DNA from: Thiotrichaceae bacterium
GTDB lineage: Bacteria > Pseudomonadota > Gammaproteobacteria > Beggiatoales > Beggiatoaceae
DNA length: 64,000 nt
NCBI GenBank assembly: GCA_011391085.1
Contig: JAABRD010000008.1
Location: forward strand, 1-64,000
Direction: 5' to 3'
Shown: in pieces, positions 43,621 to 51,113 of the stretch
How the letters are laid out: each line of letters opens with the position of its first letter
Position numbering within the stretch: the first letter of the stretch is position 1
Made by a program: the position numbers and the translations under genes
The notes under the pieces: generated by a model
What the model was told of the DNA's origin: nothing
The model's database searches: none
The model's input: only the letters and a program-made list of their open reading frames with translations

Positions 43621-43800
43621 TGTATTTTGTAACCCTTTAGATTTGATACCCTCCTATCTCCCCGTACACGGGGGGGGAATCACTCCCTCCCCTGTATTTT
43701 GTAACCCTTTAGATTTGATACCCCCCTATCCCCCCGTACACGGGGGGGAATCACTCCCTCCCCACGTGGGGGGAGGGTCGGGGTGGGGTGACTGCGTAAG
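43621..43800. repeat. tandem 72-bp repeat with C/G-tract hairpins
   Basis: 'tgtattttgtaaccctttag' plus the following ~50 bases occurs at 43621 and again at 43693, each with an inner palindrome ccccGTACACGGGG. A G-rich right part (cgtggggggagggtcgg) pairs with the C-rich left part. A related element lies at 49229-49368. Confidence 0.8.
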
Positions 43801-43821
43801 CCCTAGTTGTTCCATCTCCAA

Positions 43822-43855
43822 AAACCTGACAGGTCGCAAAGCACCTGTCAGGTTT
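43822..43855. repeat. 'AAACCTGACAGGT' palindrome (family H)
   Basis: AAACCTGACAGGT-cgcaaagc-ACCTGTCAGGTTT. Same family as the copy inside cobB. Confidence 0.9.
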
Positions 43856-43866
43856 GAATGACAAAG

Positions 43867-45804
43867 CTATGCTTCGGATTCCTGGTTATGAGTACCACGC
43901 TTTGGATTCCTGGGTATAGAGGTGGGCGTGGAGGTGGCCGGTGAATCCAACTTGGCTTCCTCTTTGTCCTTTTTTAGTAGCAGGTGAAAGAAGAAGAAAA
44001 TTGCCGCAATGATCAAAAAATTGAAAACCGAATCACTTTTGGAAGGATTCAACGAATTCGATTTCGCCTTGGTTTGCGGCTTCAAAACCTCCGCCGAAGG
44101 TAACGTTGGATCCAGTTTTTCACCACTACCCAACGCCTTATTCAGTTTCAGAATCACAGGGTCTGATAACGGCTGTGAATAAGCTGAGATAACGGTGGCA
44201 GGGCCTCGATTGCCCACCACGTCACTAACTGGTAAAGGACCCGCCAAAACCATTTGGGTGCTAATCGTTTCCACAATGTCTGGTTGACCATCGTAGGAAT
44301 TGGCAGGGATTCGGGCCAACCGAAAGAAGGGGAAACGAATCAGATTATTGCCTTCTTGCCATTCTCTCAAAGACAAGAGTTTAAACCGACCCGTGGACAT
44401 AATGCCGGCCAACTGTTCATGATGCAAGGGCACCATGAGGAGAATCCCATCAAGGTGCTGTTTTTGAAGAGACTCGATTTGATCATTCAAGTTATCTTCG
44501 TAACTAAGAGTCACTTGGTCTTGAAGTCCTAACGACGTGAGTATCATTTTGGCACTGCGAGTTGAAATGCCACTTTTGCCACCATTGACCCCCAATTTTT
44601 GGATGTCCTTTAAAGCGGTAATTTGACCATCACGGGAAATGAGGAGGTGGGCCATTGCAGAACCCACTACCCCAACTGCTTCCATCAACCCTTCGGGGAC
44701 GGGTAACATATCTCTGGTGATTCTGAAAAAAGCTTCTGCATTCACAATCGCCAGCCGAGATTGACCTTTGATGAGAGATTGAATGGGGTCCGACACCTGA
44801 ATCGTTTTGACCTGGCGTCCTGGAAACGTCTTGCGTACCGCCCGGAGGGCTTTACTTAAACCACCACTGGGTTCATCTAACAATCCTGTAGCCATGATGA
44901 GTTCTTCCTTCTTGAGGAGACTTTTATCACGGGTACTTATTAAATTGTGTTGAATCAAGAAATTTTGGGCCACGGTCTGATAATCTTGCCCTTCTAATTC
45001 GACTTCGCGATTCATTTGGCGCATACTTTTGGTGTCAATGGTATCCGCGAGTCGTTGGAGGACCATGCGCAGTTTAGGAAAACGGTCCAAAGTGTCATCT
45101 CGGACCAGCGGCGAAGGTTCATAGACCGGGAAAAATTGTAAATCGTCTTGGAGGACCGTTAATCCAAAATCTTCAATACGTCCATCGGTAGAAAAGCCTT
45201 CGGCAACATCTACTTTGTTGTCTAACAAGGCTTGATAGATGGTAGAAACATCACTGTTAACCACGGTGGCAACGATATGATTGAGTCCATAGCGGCGTTG
45301 TAATGCGGCTAGACCATCTAACGGGCGTTCAATAAACTCCGGTTCTGCGGCCAACCGTACCGTGGGTTGAATTTTGAGGAGGTCGCTGATTTTCTTGATC
45401 CTCAAATTAGAAGCCAGGTCGCGTCGCATCAGCAACACATAGTTGTTAGCAAATCCAAGCCGGTCTAGCCATTCTAGTCCCAACGGTTTGAAGAGTTTTT
45501 TGACTTCCTCAAACGCCTTGTCACCATCATTGATGGGAGGTTGTCCTAACATGATGAGACCTGTACCATTGTATTCTACATACATGTCCAAGTCCCCAGT
45601 TTTGACCGCCTCCAGATTGGAAAAGGTGTCACCATACGGAATGGAACGCTTGACGGGAATTTGGGATTGTTCTGCCAATTGGGCAATCATTTCCGCCAAA
45701 ATGAGTTGTTCGGTAAATTCTTTAGAACCAATGTGGAGGGGGTCCAGTTTGGTGCAACTGCCCAGGAACAGTAAGATAGTAAGGGAGATGAGGATTTTTT
45801 TCAT
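43867..45804 (-). CDS. two-domain substrate-binding lipoprotein (OpuAC-like plus TAXI-like)
   Basis: 645 residues; GAGG ribosome site. A lipoprotein signal (LLFLGSCTK, Cys17) precedes an OpuAC/glycine-betaine-type binding domain (about 20-290; LHIGSKEFTEQLILAEMIAQ, GDLDMYVEYNGTGLIML, VAEGFSTDGRIEDFGLTVLQ). A second binding domain follows (about 300-575; VKTIQVSDPIQSLIKGQSRL, GINGGKSGISTRSA-like) that looks like the TAXI group of TRAP-transporter receptors. A Ser/Lys-rich linker and one C-terminal membrane segment (about 600-618) close the protein. It is co-directional with, and 15 bases after, a BCCT transporter gene, with no ABC permease or ATPase nearby. It may feed or regulate the BCCT carrier. 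Confidence 0.75.
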   Translation of the reverse strand: MKKILISLTILLFLGSCTKLDPLHIGSKEFTEQLILAEMIAQLAEQSQIPVKRSIPYGDTFSNLEAVKTGDLDMYVEYNGTGLIMLGQPPINDGDKAFEEVKKLFKPLGLEWLDRLGFANNYVLLMRRDLASNLRIKKISDLLKIQPTVRLAAEPEFIERPLDGLAALQRRYGLNHIVATVVNSDVSTIYQALLDNKVDVAEGFSTDGRIEDFGLTVLQDDLQFFPVYEPSPLVRDDTLDRFPKLRMVLQRLADTIDTKSMRQMNREVELEGQDYQTVAQNFLIQHNLISTRDKSLLKKEELIMATGLLDEPSGGLSKALRAVRKTFPGRQVKTIQVSDPIQSLIKGQSRLAIVNAEAFFRITRDMLPVPEGLMEAVGVVGSAMAHLLISRDGQITALKDIQKLGVNGGKSGISTRSAKMILTSLGLQDQVTLSYEDNLNDQIESLQKQHLDGILLMVPLHHEQLAGIMSTGRFKLLSLREWQEGNNLIRFPFFRLARIPANSYDGQPDIVETISTQMVLAGPLPVSDVVGNRGPATVISAYSQPLSDPVILKLNKALGSGEKLDPTLPSAEVLKPQTKAKSNSLNPSKSDSVFNFLIIAAIFFFFHLLLKKDKEEAKLDSPATSTPTSIPRNPKRGTHNQESEA

Positions 45805-45819
45805 ATCACAAGTACCTCG

Positions 45820-47379
45820 TTAATTGTCAGCGTTGACCAGTACTTCCACTTGGGGAGGAGAAGTCATCTGGCGGGGTTGTGGTTGTATTTCGCGACGAAT
45901 AGTACGCAGGAACGCAATCAATTGAAGAATCAAAATAAACGTAAAGGGAATGGCGCCTGCAATGGCCATGGCTTTGGCAATCGTGACCGAGTGGGTGAGA
46001 AGAGTGCCAGCCGTGAGAACGCCTATAATAATTCCCCACAGCAATTTGAGTCCTGTACCAGGATTTAAATTACCATGATCAGTCATCATGCTGATGACAA
46101 AAGTAGCTGAATCGGCACTGGTGACCAGGAAGATGAAAATCAGAAAAATCGCCAGAATGCTAAGAAATTCCGGGAACGGAAACCAAGTGAAGAAGGTAAA
46201 GAGGGCCTTGCTAACGTCTTCCCGGACCAGTTCCGCAAGCCCCCCTCCGCCAAACATTTCTATGTACAGTGCCGCACCCCCAAAGACGGCAAACCAAAAG
46301 ATGGAGAAGAGAGTGGGGAGAAGCACGACACCGATCATAAATTCTCGGATGGTGCGACCACGACTGATGCGGGCAATGAAGATTCCGACAAAGGGTCCCC
46401 AAGCCAGCCACCAGATCAGGTAAGTCAAGGTCCACCCGGTGGTCCACCCGGTCAAATCGTTGTAGGGAAACAGTTTGAAAGACATCGACACCAGATTACT
46501 AAAATAATCGCCCGTAGCGGTGACAAAGACTTCTAAAATGAAGCGCGTGGGACCAGTGAAGAGGACGTAAAACATGACCAGAACCGCGATGGCTATATTG
46601 AGGTTGCTGAGGAATTTGATACCTTTGTCGATGCCACTGCACGCTGAAAAGAGGAAGGCGATCATCATGAGTGCCAATATCACGATGCTAACAATGTCTA
46701 AGGAGGGGATGTTAAAAATTTCTGTCAACCCTGCCCGGACTTGGAGAACGCCCATGGTAAGAGAACCGGCCAAGCCAAAGACGACGGCTAGAACACCTGT
46801 AATATCGGCGATGTTACACCATAAACCTTTGTGTTTGCAACCAAATTCCGCCCGAATGGGGCCTGAAATGAGGGATGGTGTGTCTTTGCGGAATCCAAAA
46901 TAAGCAATGATCAGGGCACAGATTCCATAAATCGCCCACGCATGAAGTCCCCAATGAAATAGCGAAATGACCATCGCCATTTTAGCCGCTTCTGGGGTAC
47001 TGCCCTGCATATTGGGAGGCGACAAATAATGAAAAATCGGTTCTGCCACCCCCCAGAAGACCAATCCTGCGCCCATGCCTGCCGCAAACAGCATGGAAAA
47101 CCAGGATATGTTACTAAATTCTGGCTTATCGTCATCTTTTCCCAAGACAATGTGGCCATAAGGTCCAAGTGCGAGGTAAAGACAGAGAAGCAAAAAACTG
47201 GTACAGAGTGCTAGAAAAAACCAGTCAAACGTTTTTAGGGCAAATCCTGTCATTTTCAGGACGGCATTGGCCATGTCATCAGGGGCGATAATCCCCCACA
47301 AACCAATGGCACCGCTAAGAGTGGCTGAAATAAACAGCACCAGGTAGCCTTTATGTGTGTGGTTGCGAGTCAATTTCAT
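45820..47379 (-). CDS. BCCT-family betaine/choline/carnitine-type transporter
   Basis: 519 residues from ATG 47379, with AAGGAG nine bases upstream. Twelve membrane segments. The family core is seen in WFSMLFAAGMGAGLVFWGVA and EPIFHY, and in the Trp-rich stretch WTLTYLIWWLAWGPFVGIFI ... ARISRGRTIREF. A short polar N-terminus and C-terminus argue against the long osmosensing tails of BetP. It moves a quaternary amine with Na+ or H+ across the inner membrane. Which substrate cannot be said: GMGAG-V-F resembles Na+-coupled betaine carriers. Probably one transcript with the downstream binding-protein gene. Confidence 0.92.
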   Translation of the reverse strand: MKLTRNHTHKGYLVLFISATLSGAIGLWGIIAPDDMANAVLKMTGFALKTFDWFFLALCTSFLLLCLYLALGPYGHIVLGKDDDKPEFSNISWFSMLFAAGMGAGLVFWGVAEPIFHYLSPPNMQGSTPEAAKMAMVISLFHWGLHAWAIYGICALIIAYFGFRKDTPSLISGPIRAEFGCKHKGLWCNIADITGVLAVVFGLAGSLTMGVLQVRAGLTEIFNIPSLDIVSIVILALMMIAFLFSACSGIDKGIKFLSNLNIAIAVLVMFYVLFTGPTRFILEVFVTATGDYFSNLVSMSFKLFPYNDLTGWTTGWTLTYLIWWLAWGPFVGIFIARISRGRTIREFMIGVVLLPTLFSIFWFAVFGGAALYIEMFGGGGLAELVREDVSKALFTFFTWFPFPEFLSILAIFLIFIFLVTSADSATFVISMMTDHGNLNPGTGLKLLWGIIIGVLTAGTLLTHSVTIAKAMAIAGAIPFTFILILQLIAFLRTIRREIQPQPRQMTSPPQVEVLVNADN

Positions 47380-47514
47380 CAAAGTATCTCCTTATTTTTA
47401 AGTGGATAACAAGTAGTTAGTTTATATGGTTCATATTTCAAAATTTATGATAACATAGGATAATGAATAATGAATAATGAATAATGACATAATGACATAA
47501 TAATCCATAGTAAT

Positions 47515-47568
47515 CCAGGAGTCCAAAGCGTAGTTTTGTCAGGTAACTGACAAAGCTATGCTTTGGAT
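47515..47568. repeat. 'CCAGGAGTCCAAAGC' hairpin (family B), degenerate
   Basis: CCAGGAGTCCAAAGCGTAGT... and ...AGCTATGCTTTGGATT. It follows simple 'tgaataatgaataatga' repeats at 47461-47487 between divergent genes. Confidence 0.75.
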
Positions 47569-47610
47569 TTGCAATTTTGAAATTTTTGCAAAATAAATGA
47601 AAAATCCCCC

Positions 47611-48012
47611 ATGCTACAACTATTCCGAACTCTCTTCTTTCTCCTTATCTGTTTCACTTTGATAATAGGTGGTGCCGGCTATTGGTTCTATGAAAACAAA
47701 CTCGTAACGCCCTTTTCTATTGTCAACCAAGTACGGTATACGGTCCCCTCTGGCACCAACTTGACCCAGGTAGCTATGGACTTGATGGATAAGGACATTA
47801 TTGACTATCCCAGTGCCTTGACGTGGGTGATGTTAGCCCGTTTTCAACAACGGGCGCACCTCATTAAAGCCGGCGATTATGTCATTCAGGTAGGTACAAC
47901 GCCGCAACAATTTTTGGATACCTTGATTAAAGGGAAGACGACCCCTCCCCCCCATACGTTGCGTTTGCCTCACTTAGTTCAACCTATTCGTTTTCAATTT
48001 TCACTATGTTAA
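47611..48012 (+). CDS. truncated MltG-like protein
   Basis: 133 residues. Membrane segment (about 8-27) and the LysM-like N-terminal domain of MltG (YTVPSGTNLTQVAMDLMDKD, IKAGDYVIQVGTTPQQFLD). After TLIKGKTT the sequence ends in an unrelated tail (PPPHTLRLPHLVQPIRFQFS) without the catalytic domain. It matches the next gene's first 120 residues closely, so it is a tandem partial duplicate. The last seven bases overlap that gene's start. It could be non-functional or bind glycan without cutting. Confidence 0.65.
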   Translation: MLQLFRTLFFLLICFTLIIGGAGYWFYENKLVTPFSIVNQVRYTVPSGTNLTQVAMDLMDKDIIDYPSALTWVMLARFQQRAHLIKAGDYVIQVGTTPQQFLDTLIKGKTTPPPHTLRLPHLVQPIRFQFSLC

Positions 48013-49094
48013 ATTTGTCACTGAAATCATTTCTCAAAGTCCTTTTTTTCTTCTTCCTCTTCTCTCTCGTGATTCTCACCATTCTCGCGGGAAGTGCTTA
48101 CTGGGTATATGAATGTAAACTCCAGACGCCATTACCTGTAAAGAAAGAATGGCACTACACTCTGCAACCCAACACCACTTTTTCCACCGTCGCTAAGGAC
48201 CTGATGAAAGAAGGTCTCATCAGTTATCCAACCGCGTTATTTTGGGTCCTCTCCGCCCGGTTGCAAAATCAAGCACAACGTATCAAGGCCGGTGAATATG
48301 CCTTTCCTGTCGGTACTACGTTACAAGATATTTTGGATATGTTGGTCAGCGGTAAAACGTTGCAATACACTTTGACTATACCTGAAGGTTGGAATTTTCG
48401 CCAGGTGTTGGAAGCCGTTAACAGACATCCGCATCTGGTTCACACGCTTATCAACCTAGACGACGTATCGGTGATGACCAAATTAGGTTGGCTGGACCAA
48501 AAACCGGAAGGACGATTTTATCCAGATACCTATTCGTTTCCTAGTCGGACCACAGATGTGGCCTTCTTACAACGTGCTTATCGCGCCATGGAAAAGGAAT
48601 TAGAGAAGGCTTGGCAGAAGCGAGAGAAAGAGTTACCTTTGAAAACGTCTTACGAGGCACTGACATTGGCCTCTATTGTGGAAAAGGAGACCGGCGTACC
48701 TGAAGAACGTCCTCTCATTGCCGGCGTCTTTGTGCGACGTTTGCAAAAAAATATGTTATTGCAAACCGACCCCACTGTGATTTACGCCTTGGGGGAAGAC
48801 TATCATGGGAATATTCGCAAACAAGATTTGGAAGTCAAGAGTCCTTATAACACCTATGTTACCCCAGGACTGCCCCCAACCCCCATTGCCATGCCCGGTC
48901 GGGCCGCTTTAGAAGCAGCGGTTAATCCCGCGCCAGGTGATGCTTTATATTTCGTCGCCAAAGGCAATGGCAGCCATTATTTTTCCGCCACTTATGCAGA
49001 ACATGAATGTGCAGTGGTTGAGTATCAACTTAAAAAACCACTTCCAAAACGTTGTCAGCAGTATCCGAATTTGGCCGCAAGTAGTAAGAACTAG
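48006..49094 (+). CDS. mltG: endolytic murein transglycosylase MltG (YceG)
   Basis: 362 residues. Membrane segment (about 8-36), LysM-like domain (about 48-118), catalytic YceG domain (about 122-350). The catalytic Glu lies in LASIVEKETGVPEERPLIAG (about 222-240; Glu226 most likely). Other signatures are GRFYPDTYSF, LQTDPTVIYALG, SPYNTYVTPGLPPTPIAMPG and YFVAKGNGSHYFS. MltG cuts nascent glycan strands at the inner membrane and sets their length. Full length. In many relatives tmk and holB follow; here repeats follow. Confidence 0.95.
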   Translation: MLNLSLKSFLKVLFFFFLFSLVILTILAGSAYWVYECKLQTPLPVKKEWHYTLQPNTTFSTVAKDLMKEGLISYPTALFWVLSARLQNQAQRIKAGEYAFPVGTTLQDILDMLVSGKTLQYTLTIPEGWNFRQVLEAVNRHPHLVHTLINLDDVSVMTKLGWLDQKPEGRFYPDTYSFPSRTTDVAFLQRAYRAMEKELEKAWQKREKELPLKTSYEALTLASIVEKETGVPEERPLIAGVFVRRLQKNMLLQTDPTVIYALGEDYHGNIRKQDLEVKSPYNTYVTPGLPPTPIAMPGRAALEAAVNPAPGDALYFVAKGNGSHYFSATYAEHECAVVEYQLKKPLPKRCQQYPNLAASSKN

Positions 49095-49137
49095 GGTGGT
49101 GTTATAGTCACATTCCAATCAAATTATACGACTTCCG

Positions 49138-49200
49138 CTGGAGCGCAATAAGAATTATTGCGCTTTGCGCCGCCGCGCAATAATTCTTATTGCGCTCCAG
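49138..49200. terminator. long perfect hairpin after mltG
   Basis: CTGGAGCGCAATAAGAATTA-TTGCGC... is mirrored exactly to ...GCGCAATAATTCTTATTGCG-CTCCAG: 26-bp arms around an 11-base GC loop. There is no U tract, so a rho-independent role is not certain. Confidence 0.6.
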
Positions 49201-49228
49201 ATGGAATGGTACAGGTTTGAATGAATAT

Positions 49229-49368
49229 TATAGTAATATTCCTTCTCATTTATACCCCCCCCAGCCCCCCCGTACACGGGGGGGAGTGCCCCCGTCCATG
49301 GGGAAAGTGACTCCCCCCCCGCGTGCGGGGGGGCTGGGGGGGTATAAATGAAAAGGAATATTACTATA
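49229..49368. repeat. 140-bp inverted repeat with C/G tracts
   Basis: Outer arms TATAGTAATATTCC ... GGAATATTACTATA, inner arms of cccccccagccccccc and ggggggctgggggg, and an innermost palindrome ccccGTACACGGGGGG. G runs on either strand could also form quadruplexes. Confidence 0.85.
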
Positions 49369-49512
49369 CTATAACTTAACGGCATTGAGGGGCCGGGGGT
49401 GAGGGCAAACATTTGAAGAGTGGTTGGTGGTACGATTAAAAAATTCAGTCCGCGTAGGTTGGATTTCACTTTGCTCAATTCAACCTACATGCCAAACCTG
49501 AATTGAGAAAAA

Positions 49513-50046
49513 TCACGAGACGACGTTTCCCTCCTCCACATCTTCTTTGCACCTTTGCGCTTCTACGTGTTTCTCCTCTGGAGGCAACCAGGCCGTTCCA
49601 CGCAGATTGATTTCAAAAACTACTCCACCGTGATTATCAATTCTATTTACTCTGATTAAACCATCTAAATTTTTAAGAGGCACTTCCACACCAGTTTGCG
49701 AAGGAGACAAACTCATTTCTATCTTCTTTTTAAACCCTGCCGTTTCCAACCATTCAGAAATATTTCGCCAGTTATCTATTTTGGCCTTTTCCTTATGAAC
49801 CAACAACTTGACATACCGATAAATGGTGTCAGACAACCCGACTTCGATACCATGCACGTCTCTTTCAATTTGTTCAGCGATTTCGGCGGGACTATAGCCA
49901 CAGAGGAGACCACGGAGATGTAATTTTTCGGAGGGGGTTAACGACCTTCCTTTGACTTGGGCGAGGTTGTGATAGAGGGAATCAAGATTCCAAAGGAGTT
50001 TGGCTTCGTCGAAGTATTCTTGTTTTTTGCGAGTTGAGGTTGGCAT
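49513..50046 (-). CDS. vMAP-type HTH protein
   Basis: 177 residues. N-terminal HTH region (about 15-90): LWNLDSLYHNLAQVKGRSLT, PSEKLHLRGLLCGYSPAEIA and DVHGIEVGLSDTIYRYVKLL. This is the pattern of the N-terminal HTH found in vWA-MoxR-associated (vMAP) and related conflict proteins of cyanobacteria and sulfur bacteria. The C-terminal part (100-177) is beta-rich (VPLKNLDGLIRVNRIDNHGG, VVFEINLRGTAWLPP). No effector or NTPase domain is attached. Distant relatives lie at 55890 and 57247. Confidence 0.6.
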   Translation of the reverse strand: MPTSTRKKQEYFDEAKLLWNLDSLYHNLAQVKGRSLTPSEKLHLRGLLCGYSPAEIAEQIERDVHGIEVGLSDTIYRYVKLLVHKEKAKIDNWRNISEWLETAGFKKKIEMSLSPSQTGVEVPLKNLDGLIRVNRIDNHGGVVFEINLRGTAWLPPEEKHVEAQRCKEDVEEGNVVS

Positions 50047-50060
50047 TGGCGGAACCTTGT

Positions 50061-50609
50061 TTAAATTTTGTGTAAGTCCAAAAACATCAATGGATGTTCA
50101 CTTTGGTTATTATTTTCAGTATTTAGTCTCTTGAAACTCAATTTCTCATAGAAGGAAATGACCTCGGATTTGGCATCTACAATTAAAAATCGACAACCCA
50201 CCACAGGCATAATTTTTTCCTTCACTACAGAGACGCACCAACTGACCATTTGTGAACCTCCACCCTGTCCTTGTAAAGACTTATCTATGGCCAGTCTGGC
50301 GATTTTGACAGCGGGAAACGTCTTATATTTGCATGTTCTTGAACATTCTTCATCTAGGTCAAAACTTTCACCAATGGTAATCTCGCTACAAATAATCGTT
50401 ATATAACCCCAAACTCTGGGAGATGAGAGAGATTTGTCCACCAAAACATAAGTTTTAGCTATGTCATTTTGATGAAATGTTAGCGCATCTTTTTGCAAAA
50501 AGATTTTAAGAGGTAACTTGGACTTGTCACCTAAAGCGAATTTGGAGACTATATCACCCTGTTGTAGGGGACGTAGAACAAACGTTTGTAACAAATTAAA
50601 TTTAGTCAC
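50061..50609 (-). CDS. GNAT-family acetyltransferase toxin
   Basis: 182 residues, GTG start inside the stop of the gene before it (GTGA overlap). GNAT fold: DIAKTYVLVD and WGYITIICSEIT strands, acetyl-CoA loop ARLAIDKSLQGQGGGSQMVS (about 113-132), then VGCRFLIVDAKSEVISFYEK and an end LSFKRL. Paired with a small basic DNA-binding protein, this has the layout of TacAT/AtaRT-type modules, in which the enzyme acetylates aminoacyl-tRNA. A fairly long N-terminal extension (FVLRPLQQGDIVSKFALGDK) is usual for the cyanobacterial-type members. Confidence 0.8.
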   Translation of the reverse strand: MTKFNLLQTFVLRPLQQGDIVSKFALGDKSKLPLKIFLQKDALTFHQNDIAKTYVLVDKSLSSPRVWGYITIICSEITIGESFDLDEECSRTCKYKTFPAVKIARLAIDKSLQGQGGGSQMVSWCVSVVKEKIMPVVGCRFLIVDAKSEVISFYEKLSFKRLNTENNNQSEHPLMFLDLHKI

Positions 50610-50812
50610 GGCCTGTCCTTATCTGATTTTTTAGGTTGCAAAACAATCGTCGCAAATCCTTTCTTATCAAATTCTTCCATCAATTTTCGTCCCTGCGCTA
50701 ACACACGAGAAGCCGATTTCCTGGGACGACCATGGTTAACCTGTTTGAGAAATTGCTGGGCGTCTGCACCTGTTAAGGTGACACCGCCGAAAGTAGAGGT
50801 TTTGATGCCCAT
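50606..50812 (-). CDS. antitoxin of the GNAT toxin
   Basis: 68 residues, basic: MGIKTSTFGGVTLTGADAQQ, then FLKQVNHGRPRKSASRVLAQ and GRKLMEEFDKKGFATIVLQP. The start resembles a strand followed by a helix with DNA-contact residues, and the tail would bind the toxin. The overlap and order (antitoxin first) support the pairing. No known motif beyond that. Confidence 0.65.
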   Translation of the reverse strand: MGIKTSTFGGVTLTGADAQQFLKQVNHGRPRKSASRVLAQGRKLMEEFDKKGFATIVLQPKKSDKDRP

Positions 50813-51113
50813 GTTTGATTGCCTACAAAATACTGATTAAATTCTGATATAAATCCTGACATTGGTCAAATTGATTATTGGATTGTTAGACCTTAAATTA
50901 TTTCGTATGTCTATAAAATACGTCCAATTACCATATTTATCATCCCTGCCATGATATAGTCCTGAATGGGGTTCTGATAGAAGTCAGGTAATCACCTGTC
51001 ACTAGATTTATAGGTGGAAGTTGGAAAAAACAAGGGGGCTAGAAAATATTTTTTGCCTACTTATTATTTTAAGATAACACGGGTCTTCATTCAATGTAAC
51101 AAGAGGTATTTTT
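50813..51113. other. AT-rich divergent promoter region
   Basis: Between the GNAT TA pair and the secreted repeat protein. It contains 'ctgatataaatcctgacatt' and 'ctgatagaagtcaggtaatcacctgtc' with short CAGGT/ACCTG dyads, but no gene. AGAGG lies about nine bases before the ATG at 51114. Confidence 0.4.
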
